Source: a virus
Length of the DNA: 42,509 nt
Reading direction: 5' to 3' (one strand)
IMG/VR virus record: IMGVR_UViG_3300034356_000748
Location: 1-42,509 of that record
In this document: piece by piece, positions 9,625-18,900 of the stretch
Layout of the letters: every line of letters starts with the position of its first letter
Position numbering within the stretch: the first letter of the stretch is position 1
Made by a program: the position numbers and the translations under genes
The notes under the pieces: model-generated
Told to the model about the DNA's origin: nothing
The model's input: only the letters and a program-made list of their open reading frames with translations
Databases searched by the model: none

Positions 9625-11858
9625 CTAATAATTTGACTTTGATTTCCAGTGTTAGCGTACTTTGCGAAATTAACACTAATTTTCGACTCTTTTTTATCTG
9701 GTAAATATACATGTTTTTGATTTGCCATTATAGCTAATCCAGAACTGATTGATGCATCGTGCTTTGTTCGATCATTAATATCAAACTTAGCCCAGTCCTC
9801 AAGCGTTCTAATGAATGGCATTGTGCCTATCTCATCCGCTGGTCGGTAGGTAGATGTCATATCAAACCCAATGAACTTCTCAATGTACGACTCAATAGCA
9901 GAGGCGTGTGCCTGCTTAACTTCTTCACTTGAGTTAGGTATACCACCCAGCTCACGCTCTGTCTTGCTAAGCTTGTTCAACGGTCTATCAGGTCTGTTCA
10001 ATGAAAACGCTCTGTAGCCCCTATTCTTAAAGTGGTACAGTATACGTGCCTTGTTATTCTCTGCAAGCACTGGCATCCCATAGAACACACAGGCCATCAG
10101 CACATCCTCGAAGAATATCTCAGCAGTCTGTGGTCTAGCAATGTACTCTAAGAAGAACTGGTTCGCAGGAGCATCGTCCATGTGGTACTTAGTCATACCA
10201 TGCAGCGATCCATTAGATCCTCTCCCACCTACTACCGCAGAGATATCGTACGGGTCACAACCAAATGAGCCAAGGTGCTCGTTGCCAGGGTACTTCATTC
10301 CGTTCCTATTCACCACATTGTTCTGCATGTTGGTAGGAGGGACCCAGCTAATTATAAACCTGCCACGCTGGTCAGGCGTCCATATAACCTTGCTATCCTT
10401 CTCCCCATCCTTCCAGTGAAACGATCCACGTGTAACCATCTGACCCTCAATCATTGAGTCATTGTAGTCTATCTGCTGATAGATCTTAGTTAAATTAAAG
10501 ATAGATGACTTGCTCTCGTCCCTGAACGCATGGCTCTCCGTACGAGGGAACTGGCGATAGAACTCGTTGAGGGCATCGGCATCATTCTTCAATGAGTCCA
10601 CCTCAGCCTCCCAGTAGTCTATAGCACCATTACGTATCATCTGGTTGTCAACACCAAGGATAGGAGCGTCAGGCTTTCTAAGTATAGGCATACCGTACCT
10701 ATCAATGAATCCCTCCATGTTCCACTCCATCGGTATAAACAATGAGTATAGACCACTCTTAGTCTGTCCATTCGCATTTCTGTTTAATACATTTGAGTCC
10801 TCGTATAGCTTCTTGTAGTTGTCTCCACCCTTGCTCAACGCATTCGATGTAGATCCCATCATGCACTTGCCAATGATCTTGCTACCCACCCTAAGACAGG
10901 TCTTAGTTACTCGCCAGTTGTTGAGAATATTATTTGGCTTAGTCCACTTAGCACTCTCATCATGTGCCAAGAATAGTAGCTTCTCACCATCATAAGAGTT
11001 CTCCTCAGTGTTCTTCCAGTCAATGGTGGTATCTAGACCAAGCACATCATTGTCCCCGACAGTAGACATGTTCTTCTTAGTAATCTTAGATGCAGGTACA
11101 CGGTACGCAAGCTCAGTCTTTGGCTTGTCCATACCATCCATAATAGGTCTGAAGAAGAATGGTAGCCTGCTATTTATTGGGACCACCTTGTCAGTGAACA
11201 TCTTCTTAGCATCAGCACCTGTCTTAGATAGGATACCAACACGAGAGTCACGAGCAAGAGTGGCTATGTTCACGCACTCAGACGATGACATGAACGAGAA
11301 CCCTGAGCGTCTAATCTTTAGGTATATCATACCAAATGCCCTAGGGTCTGCTCTGCATGCCTCCCAGAAAATAAAGAATATCCTGTTAGCCTCACGGTAG
11401 TCTGCATATCCTACGTCAATGCTAGACCACTGCAAGTACATGTAGTGAGATCCTGTGATGTATGTCGGGTCACCATTGTTCATGAACCACATTCCATCCT
11501 CACGCCTATTAAACTCTGTCTCAATATAGTCTACCCAACTGTCCTTAAACTCAGCAGGCATCTCGTTCCAATGGAAGATTGACTGTATCTTTGATAGCTC
11601 CTTTGGTAGCTCCTGTCTCTCCCAGTACTGATCCCTTATGTTCTTGCTCCTTGAGAAGCAATCTTTAGGCTCCTTAGGTAAGGCCACAATCAGCCCTGAT
11701 ATATTTATAATATCACCTATCTCTCCGGTCCTAGATATAACGACCATGTCGTACTGCTCATTGTAGCCGTACATCCATGTCCTTCCGCTGTTCTTTTTAC
11801 TGACAGCGTTCTGAGGCACGTAGTCCTTAACGATTCGATATAGACCTTCGCTCTGCAA
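9621..11858 (-). CDS. terL: Terminase large subunit (TerL)
   Basis: 745 aa. ATPase half: a Walker A-like segment KIRRSGFSFM (181-190), Walker B LLFLAHDES with D300-E301, and a coupling motif GSTSN (335-339). Nuclease half: first acid in GCDPYD (D535), a second likely acid in VLAENN (E600), and KHDASISSGLA (D701), the usual three-acid RNase H-like site. It cuts and pumps the genome into the prohead. The Walker A lacks the canonical GKS/T, as in other phage terminases that use an arginine-rich variant. The start at 11858 overlaps the upstream gene by 32 bases; a later Met at residue 29 is a less likely alternative. Confidence 0.92.
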   Translation of the reverse strand: MQSEGLYRIVKDYVPQNAVSKKNSGRTWMYGYNEQYDMVVISRTGEIGDIINISGLIVALPKEPKDCFSRSKNIRDQYWERQELPKELSKIQSIFHWNEMPAEFKDSWVDYIETEFNRREDGMWFMNNGDPTYITGSHYMYLQWSSIDVGYADYREANRIFFIFWEACRADPRAFGMIYLKIRRSGFSFMSSSECVNIATLARDSRVGILSKTGADAKKMFTDKVVPINSRLPFFFRPIMDGMDKPKTELAYRVPASKITKKNMSTVGDNDVLGLDTTIDWKNTEENSYDGEKLLFLAHDESAKWTKPNNILNNWRVTKTCLRVGSKIIGKCMMGSTSNALSKGGDNYKKLYEDSNVLNRNANGQTKSGLYSLFIPMEWNMEGFIDRYGMPILRKPDAPILGVDNQMIRNGAIDYWEAEVDSLKNDADALNEFYRQFPRTESHAFRDESKSSIFNLTKIYQQIDYNDSMIEGQMVTRGSFHWKDGEKDSKVIWTPDQRGRFIISWVPPTNMQNNVVNRNGMKYPGNEHLGSFGCDPYDISAVVGGRGSNGSLHGMTKYHMDDAPANQFFLEYIARPQTAEIFFEDVLMACVFYGMPVLAENNKARILYHFKNRGYRAFSLNRPDRPLNKLSKTERELGGIPNSSEEVKQAHASAIESYIEKFIGFDMTSTYRPADEIGTMPFIRTLEDWAKFDINDRTKHDASISSGLAIMANQKHVYLPDKKESKISVNFAKYANTGNQSQIIR

Positions 11859-12120
11859 ATCCTTGTTTGGTATCTGTTCTGTTCACTCCCTTATCCAACA
11901 TCTCAAGAGCTTCACGCTCAGCCTCTATCCTATTGAGAATCTCAAACGCATCAAAGATGGCTAACTTCTTTGTAGCTGCGGCATTCTTTAATCTATCAGC
12001 AGACAACTCATCCTCATCATCATGCTTAATGATAGCCTCCTTGGCCACCTTAATCAACTGCTCTACAGCCTGGTGACCTGCCTCAATTATCTTCAGCTTA
12101 ATTTCCTTCGGATCTCTCAT
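11827..12120 (-). CDS. Terminase small subunit candidate
   Basis: 97 aa, almost entirely helical and charged (HQAVEQLIKVAKEAIIKHDD, then a long helix around AIFDAFEILNRIEAEREALE). It ends 31 bases inside terL and starts by a 4-base ATGA overlap with the upstream gene. A small helical protein directly before terL is where DNA-recognising TerS is normally found. No clear helix-turn-helix can be read off by eye, so the function is an inference from position. Confidence 0.45.
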   Translation of the reverse strand: MRDPKEIKLKIIEAGHQAVEQLIKVAKEAIIKHDDEDELSADRLKNAAATKKLAIFDAFEILNRIEAEREALEMLDKGVNRTDTKQGFAERRSISNR

Positions 12121-12680
12121 AGCTTAATAGTTATCTGATGATCATACATCCTATACAACTTCTCTCCATCCACATCAAACTCATACTCACTGTCTGGCTT
12201 GAAGCACACCTTGTCACCTGGACGAATACCTTGGGATATTAGATAGGCGTTAGGGTACACCATCTCACCCATGAGTGGCTCGTGAGTGAATGGCTTATTA
12301 ATATACGACTCAATTACTGGAATAGGTTTAACAAAGCAGTACCTATCATAAGTGTGCCATATACCATCTCTACGGTATAGGTAAAACTGATCAGGCTCAA
12401 TGAAGAACTTATCGTCTCTGAAAAATGACCGACCACTCTTACGCCTACCCTTGATGTCATTGTAGAACTTAAATGCATTGTGATGTACCAATAGAGTATC
12501 ACCCTGCTGCACAGGACCATCGTATCCATAGGGCACCTCAATCACCTCAGCATATCTGTTGGAGAACTTGTGGTCCTCCTCTGATGTGTTGACAATGAAC
12601 TCAATGCCACCAATATCCTTGGTGTTATTATATCGCTCACCCTTCACAGGTGTCACGATAAAATCAAATGGGGACTGCAT
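12117..12680 (-). CDS. GroES-like fold protein of the packaging operon (putative)
   Basis: 187 aa. The C-terminal 40 residues (RPGDKVCFKPDSEYEFDVDG, then EKLYRMYDHQITIKL) follow the GroES ending: GDxVxF, a gap, an acidic turn, E-x-L-x-M-x-x-x-x-I. An earlier stretch (about residues 20-72: IGGIEFIVN ... RYAEVIEVP ... VQQGDTLLVHHNAFKF) again resembles the GroES order 'GGIVL, G-x-V-x-x-V-G, V-K-x-G-D-x-V'. It therefore may contain two co-chaperonin-like barrels. It is coupled by ATGA and TAATG overlaps to the genes on either side, within the packaging and fibre operon. The fold call is my pattern reading and needs profile comparison. Confidence 0.5.
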   Translation of the reverse strand: MQSPFDFIVTPVKGERYNNTKDIGGIEFIVNTSEEDHKFSNRYAEVIEVPYGYDGPVQQGDTLLVHHNAFKFYNDIKGRRKSGRSFFRDDKFFIEPDQFYLYRRDGIWHTYDRYCFVKPIPVIESYINKPFTHEPLMGEMVYPNAYLISQGIRPGDKVCFKPDSEYEFDVDGEKLYRMYDHQITIKL

Positions 12681-12907
12681 TAGTAGTTTATATTGTATTC
12701 AATTGCAACAGGCATAGTGTAGTTAAACTCCTTCCAGAGAACTACCTCCTGCTTGTCGTTGATAATATAGATCCTAATGGCTCCTGTGTCTATGGTGAAT
12801 TTAATGAGATGAATCTCATGGCTATCACCAAGCACCTTCTGACCCACGATGTAATGCATTGATCCACCCTTGTAGTCTGGGCCTATCGATATTTTTCTTA
12901 TATCCAT
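12680..12907 (-). CDS. Conserved small phage protein, unknown function
   Basis: 75 aa, start MDIRKISIGPDYKGGSMHYI, with further conserved-looking segments VGQKVLGD, IYIIND and a C-terminal LWKEFNYTMPVAIEYNINY. This type of protein is frequent in uncultured tailed phages next to structural genes, but its role is not known to me. Stop and next start overlap as TAATG with the GroES-like gene. Cytosolic, all-beta by appearance, no cysteine or catalytic motif. Confidence 0.7.
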   Translation of the reverse strand: MDIRKISIGPDYKGGSMHYIVGQKVLGDSHEIHLIKFTIDTGAIRIYIINDKQEVVLWKEFNYTMPVAIEYNINY

Positions 12908-12930
12908 TAGATTAAATTTAATTCAACTTA

Positions 12931-13167
12931 CTACCAAACTACTCCGGCAGTATCAGTTCCTGTGATCCTATATATGTTACCAGCTACCAGCCCACCTGCT
13001 TTTGCTGCTGTGTTATTAGCGTAGACAGGCACGGATGGTAGAGGCATTGAAAGTATACTGCCAATTGTAAAGTTCTTAGTCTTGTTGCTATCCTCAGCAT
13101 CAGTGCCAATCAACTTGTCGTTGTAAGATACAGAGTTATCTGTTGAGTATGAGCTAATAGTCCCCAT
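12931..13167 (-). CDS. Fibre N-terminal-domain protein (stand-alone paralogue)
   Basis: 78 aa. Residues 1-37 (MGTISSYSTDN ... DKLIGTDAEDSNKTKNFTIG) match the first 35 residues of the 1574-aa fibre (MAKISTYPILSD ... DILIGTDVQDLNITKNFSIG) at more than half of positions. In the giant fibre this is the virion-attachment end. After it comes a short glycine/alanine tail. It therefore looks like a small protein built on the same attachment module, perhaps a truncated fibre or a competitor or adaptor for the same docking site. It is transcribed with the fibres. Confidence 0.7.
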   Translation of the reverse strand: MGTISSYSTDNSVSYNDKLIGTDAEDSNKTKNFTIGSILSMPLPSVPVYANNTAAKAGGLVAGNIYRITGTDTAGVVW

Positions 13168-13168
13168 T

Positions 13169-13495
13169 TTATTCTTCGGTTAATGGTTCAGGAGTAGGCT
13201 CAGGTGCAGGCGGTACGGGTGGTACGTAGTCACCTGTGATGGTTAGGTTCAGCTGCTCTGCTACCCAATCCCAGGCATAGGAGTCAACGGTCCACTGAGT
13301 GTAGGCATCTCCTGTCATTGTTAGGTTACCTTGTGCTACTTGCTGTCCTACTGCTAGGTCCTCATTCTCTGTAAGCAATGAGTAGTAGAATGTAGCTGAT
13401 GTGCTAAGTGTAACATTGATGGCGTAAGTGTTTAGAATCTTCGCCTCTAGTACTTGTCCATTGTCCCAAATGGATACTGGTTCGATTGTTTTCAT
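13169..13495 (-). CDS. Small fibre-operon protein with proline-rich tail
   Basis: 108 aa. Residues 1-88 are beta-rich (TIEPVSIWDNGQVLEAKILN at the start); the C-terminus is a Pro/Glu tail (VPPVPPAPEPTPEPLTEE). It is coupled by ATGA to the 807-aa fibre gene and is one base from the small attachment-domain protein. Proteins of this type occur in marine and freshwater phages near tail fibres; a minor virion role is likely but not shown. Confidence 0.6.
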   Translation of the reverse strand: MKTIEPVSIWDNGQVLEAKILNTYAINVTLSTSATFYYSLLTENEDLAVGQQVAQGNLTMTGDAYTQWTVDSYAWDWVAEQLNLTITGDYVPPVPPAPEPTPEPLTEE

Positions 13496-15915
13496 GCGTT
13501 TTTAAGTTTGTTTATTTGTTCTTGTTGTTCTTGTATTTGTTGTTGTTGTTCTTGTATTGCTTTGACCAAAGTGGGAATAAGGTCTGCCCTTACAGACTTG
13601 TATGGTTCTTCCCCTTCTTCTAGTTCTTGTTTGTAAATATCTATCAAATCAGGAAATACTTCTTCAAATTCTTGTGCTATAAATCCCCTGTCATTTTTTA
13701 TGTCTTTTCCTTTGCCTTCTTTCCAATCAAAAACGCGAGGCTTCAAAGCCATAATTTTATCAAGCCCACTATCTAAATCTCTTATATTTTCTTTTACTCT
13801 AGCATCAGATAATGATGAAATTGTGGTATTTGTTGCAAATATAGTACCACCCCAACCTACATAAAATCTGTAATTAGAAGCGCCAGTCGAATACATTCCA
13901 TAACTTTCAGTTGCGTTTGATGTAGCAGAACTTACGCAATAAATTCTTCCATCAGCATAATTTTTCAATCCATGTCCAGCACTAGGAGAATTGTTTGCCG
14001 TTCCCACCAAAACATCCCCCCCCGAAGTAATGCGCATTCGTTCGGTTAAACTTCCACCTGTACCAAAAACAAGATTATTAGAAGAACTTAAACCAATGTC
14101 GTTTGTACTTCCACTTGTAACCACTTGGTTTGCTATTCCTAAATAACCTTTTACTGAGCTTCCATAAGCTAAGGCTAAATAAGTACCATCGCTTTTATCA
14201 AATAAAATACCGCCATCAACTTTAAGCTTGTATCCACTATCCGTTGTCGTTCCAATCAGCACGTTGCCGGCAAAATAATTTCTATCTGAACCACTTGATT
14301 GGTAAATACCCCATCTATTTGTAATTGAACCTCCTGAACCTTCAAGATAAATACCATACCCTGTTGTTGCTGAGGTACAATTAATTCCTAAATACAATCC
14401 ATACAAAGTAGTAAGTGTTCCCATTGTTGGGTTTATTACAGCTGCAAACTGATTGCTGCCACTTGCAAAAGAAGTGCCGCTGACTTGAAACATTCTATCT
14501 GTTCCTAAAGCATTTGCTCCAACATTTACTCCTTGTAGTGCATTTACATTACCCGAAAAAGTAGCCGCGCCTGTAGATGATAAAATAAATCTATTTGAAA
14601 ATGTAAAACTACCTGCTGGACTTCTTTTAATTGCAAAAGTATCTGCTTCTGTTTCATTTCCTCCTAAATTAATTACCCAAGATGGAAGAGATGTGTTACC
14701 TTGACCAGATGCAGTTGAATTTACATTGTTTAAAATTGCAGTATTATTGTAAGATGAGTTAAATCCAACATTACTCGTAATACTAGTAAAAGAATTATTA
14801 TATCCTAATAATTGAATATATCTTTCTGTGCCTCCTGATGTTAAAGTTAACGACCCACTAAACCTCCCAGTCCCGTTAACGTCTAGCTTAAAGCCAGCAT
14901 CTGCGGTTGTGTTAATTAAAACATTTCCGCCGCTTGGTTGAATTGCTAAAGGTATAGACGTTCCAACACCATCCGAAACTTGTAACCAACCTGCAAAGGA
15001 ACCTGACGTTAAAGCTCCAATATTAATATTAGCAAATCCACCACCTTGATAAAATCTTGCATAACCTGTTGTTGCAGATAAGTTTTGTGCAGCAGCAGTT
15101 CCTAAAACTGTAACTCCAATTCCTGAACTACTTGAAAAGGTGGCTGTGCCTGTAGTAGCTATAGTTAAAGCATTTGTTGCAGAAGCAGTCCCTAAAATAA
15201 TATCTGAAATATCAGTACTTCTACCAATCTCAATTTGATTACTAGTGTTTAATTTAAAAACAGTTCTATATGCAGTATCTTGAAAATTTTTTGCTTGAAT
15301 TCCATAGTTATTTCCAAACTTAAAAACCCCTGCACTAGTGGTAATATCCCCAGTAAAACTAGCAGTAGTCCCGTTCAAAGCACCAGTCAACGTACCACCT
15401 GTCAAAGGTAGGTATGCTCCTAGGCTTGACGTAAGGGCTATAGTACCATCTGCGTCAGGTAAGGTGTAGTATCTTACGGCTGCATTTGTCCACTGAAGCA
15501 CCCCCCCATTTGATAGACCTTTCCCGAAGTAGATATTATTGGAGTTGTTGAATCCAATTTGATTTGTTCCTGCGCTACCCTCGTGGATAGTCCCAATGTT
15601 TTTGAATGTAGTAGCTTGATTTGTACCTCCAGCAGTTGCTAAAGAAAACCCATTTGGGAAGGATTTGAAACCCGTGATGCTTTGATTTGTATCTAGAGTT
15701 ACATAGTTCCCTACTACCTGCCCACCAATATCTGATAGGAGTTGTGAGCCTGTTCTATATTTAATTACACCGCTATCCGATACAAGAAACCTGTCAGTGT
15801 CAGTGGTAGCATTAGCAATCGTGTTTATATCTAAGCTTCCAGCAATGCCAACATTACCATCGACACCTAAGTCAAAGTAGTTTATTAGTTCCGATGTCCC
15901 CGTATTCTTGCTCAT
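13492..15915 (-). CDS. Tail fibre with C-terminal S74 self-cleaving chaperone domain
   Basis: 807 aa. Residues 1-80 are an attachment/collagen-like lead-in with the module DTDRFLVSDSGVIKYRTGSQ, shared with the neighbouring fibre. The middle is repetitive beta-helix sequence (GTxTFSSS, GNVLIGTTTDSGYKLKVDG). Residues 703-807 are a peptidase S74 domain: SDARVKENI with the Ser703/Lys708 pair, the conserved GFIAQEFEEVFP, then a terminal coiled coil of Gln/Glu repeats. This domain trimerises the fibre and then cuts itself off at the Ser. It binds the host surface. The centre is more A/T-rich than its ends. Coupled to the 1574-aa fibre by TAATG. Confidence 0.88.
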   Translation of the reverse strand: MSKNTGTSELINYFDLGVDGNVGIAGSLDINTIANATTDTDRFLVSDSGVIKYRTGSQLLSDIGGQVVGNYVTLDTNQSITGFKSFPNGFSLATAGGTNQATTFKNIGTIHEGSAGTNQIGFNNSNNIYFGKGLSNGGVLQWTNAAVRYYTLPDADGTIALTSSLGAYLPLTGGTLTGALNGTTASFTGDITTSAGVFKFGNNYGIQAKNFQDTAYRTVFKLNTSNQIEIGRSTDISDIILGTASATNALTIATTGTATFSSSSGIGVTVLGTAAAQNLSATTGYARFYQGGGFANINIGALTSGSFAGWLQVSDGVGTSIPLAIQPSGGNVLINTTADAGFKLDVNGTGRFSGSLTLTSGGTERYIQLLGYNNSFTSITSNVGFNSSYNNTAILNNVNSTASGQGNTSLPSWVINLGGNETEADTFAIKRSPAGSFTFSNRFILSSTGAATFSGNVNALQGVNVGANALGTDRMFQVSGTSFASGSNQFAAVINPTMGTLTTLYGLYLGINCTSATTGYGIYLEGSGGSITNRWGIYQSSGSDRNYFAGNVLIGTTTDSGYKLKVDGGILFDKSDGTYLALAYGSSVKGYLGIANQVVTSGSTNDIGLSSSNNLVFGTGGSLTERMRITSGGDVLVGTANNSPSAGHGLKNYADGRIYCVSSATSNATESYGMYSTGASNYRFYVGWGGTIFATNTTISSLSDARVKENIRDLDSGLDKIMALKPRVFDWKEGKGKDIKNDRGFIAQEFEEVFPDLIDIYKQELEEGEEPYKSVRADLIPTLVKAIQEQQQQIQEQQEQINKLKNA
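14243..14269 (-). repeat. 27-bp direct repeat shared by the two fibre genes (copy 1)
   Basis: Identical 27 bases (gttgtcgttccaatcagcac followed by gttgccg) occur here and at 16693-16719. Both encode the GNVLIGTTTD turn of the beta-helix repeat. Identity over every codon position suggests recent recombination between the two fibres. Confidence 0.85.
15689..15708 (-). repeat. 20-bp repeat shared by the two fibre genes
   Basis: gtatctagagttacatagtt is found here and at 18229-18248, each encoding NYVTLDT in the N-terminal half of an S74 fibre. Together with the 27-bp repeat it brackets exchangeable segments. Confidence 0.8.
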
Positions 15916-18900
15916 TAGTTATTACCTTTTAATTCGTCTAACTCTGACTTAAGTTCTTGTATTGCTTTGATAAGCATAGGTACGAATACTGAATATTTTA
16001 CAGACTTAGTCGTAGTCCCCAAATAATTTCCATCCTTATCTTTATCAATTGATGAATCTATTAAACCCGGGAATATCTCCTCAAGTTCTTGTGCAATTAC
16101 TCCGATTTGCTTAGTATCTTCTCCTATCAAATTATAGTTTCTTACCTTGACTTTTAGAAGGTCATTAAGTTTCGGACTAGCATCTGTGATATTTTCTTTT
16201 AGTTTAATATCAGAAATAGCACCATAAGAACCATTTTGATTTACTACATTACCATTTGAGTAAACTATAAACATGCTTGCACCTGCTGCTTTACAAATTA
16301 AAAAATAATTAGTAGAATTGTTAGGTGATGAGCTAAATCCAATCTCTGGACCATAAGGTGATGCACCAATATGTGTAAATAAAGCAATATTTGTATTAGT
16401 TAGTCCTTGTCTTAATTCATGGTAAGCAGCAGTTGAATTTGCATAATCCCCTGAATTGCTTGCTTTAAATGCCCCCTCCGAAGTGATGCGCATTCTTTCG
16501 GTTCCACTATTGTTTGTAAAAAAACACATATTAGGACTATATGTTCCAATAGCAGCATCATTATCTGATGCTCCTCCAGTCCACCAGCTTTTATTTCCAA
16601 TCCCAATAATACTTTGAGTATTGCTTTCATTTCTAACTAATAACGTAGCAGATGTCAAATTACCAGCAACCCGCACCCTCGCTCCTGTGTCTGTTGTCGT
16701 TCCAATCAGCACGTTGCCGCCTGAGGTGATGGTCATTGCAGCACTTCCACCATTGTTAGTTGAGAATAGTATTTTTTGACTATTTGTTGCTCTTATATTT
16801 AAATCACCTAAAGCTGAACCCGTGATAATATCACTTGTTGCTCCAGCCACACCAATCAAAGAATAAGAGGTTGTATCTATTCTATAACTGATATAAGAAG
16901 CACCAGATGTAGGTCTAATTATTAAACCTTCATTTGCATAAGTAGTTATACTACTTGAAAAGTCACCTATTGAAGCAAATAAGCCTCCTCTAGCACCACT
17001 ATTATATCCACTTCCTCTTACTGCAATTCTTAAATTATTATCTATATATCCCTGTAAAACTACTCCAGCTCCATCTGCTGAGATATTATTTTGTTGAGCC
17101 GTTACACTACTTGAAAAGGTAGCTGCGCCTGTAACAGATATACCAGTTGAATTAGCCGTTAATTTACCTGAATCCGAAACTGCTAAAGTAACTGACGTAC
17201 TTGCGTTTAAAACAACATTTGTGCTTTTTGCAATAAAAGAATAGTTAGTTGTGGTTGGAGTTACGCCAACTGGATAAATAGCTCCCCATCCGTCCGTTCC
17301 AGTATATGCCCTTATAATTAAACCTTGTGTTCCATCACTAAACCTACCCGTTCCGTTAACATCTAGTTTAAATCCAGCGTCTGTGTAACCTCCAATTATT
17401 ACATTACCTCCATTGGGTTGCAAATTTAATTGATAAGGTACTGCCAAATTATTATCTGAGGCTTGTATATAAGCTCCGTAATTTCCAGCAACTGTATTGG
17501 AACCAATATTTAATTCGTTACCTAAACTACCTTTTAATTGCAATAAAGAGTTTGCAGTTGTTCCGCTTGTTGGAGGTTGTGCAGATGTTCCTTCAACTGT
17601 TAATTTACCTTCAGGACTTGCCGTTCCAATACCAACGTTGCCTGTTCCTGTAACTCTTAATAATTCTGTCCCGCCATAACCATCAGCCGTAAAAGTAATA
17701 TCGTTTCCTTTTGCGCCTATTGATGGAGCATTACCACCACCTGCAATAAAGTTTATGTAAGCGCCTGAAGTAGAGTTATCATTTCTTACTCCTATAACAT
17801 TTCCACTTGTTGAAGTTCCTGCTTCTTGAACTAAAAATTTACGATTAGGAGTTGCGTTACCAATACCAACATTTGTTCCATTATCAAATACTAAACTATT
17901 CCCAATCGTTGTACTTCCTGTAAACTTTGGCAAGTAGTTAGTCGTCCCTGTCCCAGTTACTGGGTTAGTCAGGGTAGATACAGAACCATTAGCCATAAGA
18001 TACTGCGTAGAAGTTCCTCCTGTCTTTACTATTGTAGGTGCTTCGAAATTACCACCTATCACAGTCATAGCGTTTCCGCTTCCGCTAGTCTTTGTTACTC
18101 GTAAACCTTCACCATTACCGCCTTTGCTGATATCCAAAGCAATACCGCTTCCGCTACCATGGGAGATTATCATGGTTTCAGAACTTCCAGAAGTGGTGAA
18201 GGTTTTCTGTGACGTGATGGTTTGCGTAGTATCTAGAGTTACATAGTTACCACTAGCCTGCTTACCATTCAGTTGAGTTTGAATAGAGCTTGTAACACCT
18301 TTAACATAGCTAAGCTCAGTCAATGATGGGTAGGTAGCTGTACTTAAACTTGCTATAACTGTTGACCCTGTAAAGTATGCCAACTCATTTGTTGTGCCAC
18401 TACCTGAAACAGCATTGGTAAACCCTGAGGTGTATTTAATAATGTCTACAATGTTGCCTGCCATTGTGCCTACAGCAAGTACTACGGTCGTTCCGTTAGT
18501 AGCTGTAAAGTCAGAAGATGTCAATCGAACACCGTTAATGAACACGTCTAGAAGCCCAACAGTGTACCCACCTGTTACAGTGAATGTAGTCTGTGAAGCT
18601 GTAGCAATGTATGTTTGTACCTCTCTAGCAGATGGATTGACTCCAATTGTCCACGACCTGTTTGCTGTTAAGTTATATGTCTCACCATTAATAGTAAGTG
18701 TCCTCAAATCAGTTACAGGAGTGTAACCCAATGCTGTAGTGACATCACTACTAGTCAATGTAACCGCTCCTGTTCTAGTGTTGAAGCTAGTTACTCCTCC
18801 TTGGTACTGAGGGATGTTTAATGTAGATCCTATTAAAGTAGCTGGACCAGTTGTTCCTGTTGTAGTCAAAGTCAAAGAACTTTGTCCACCAATGTCACTC

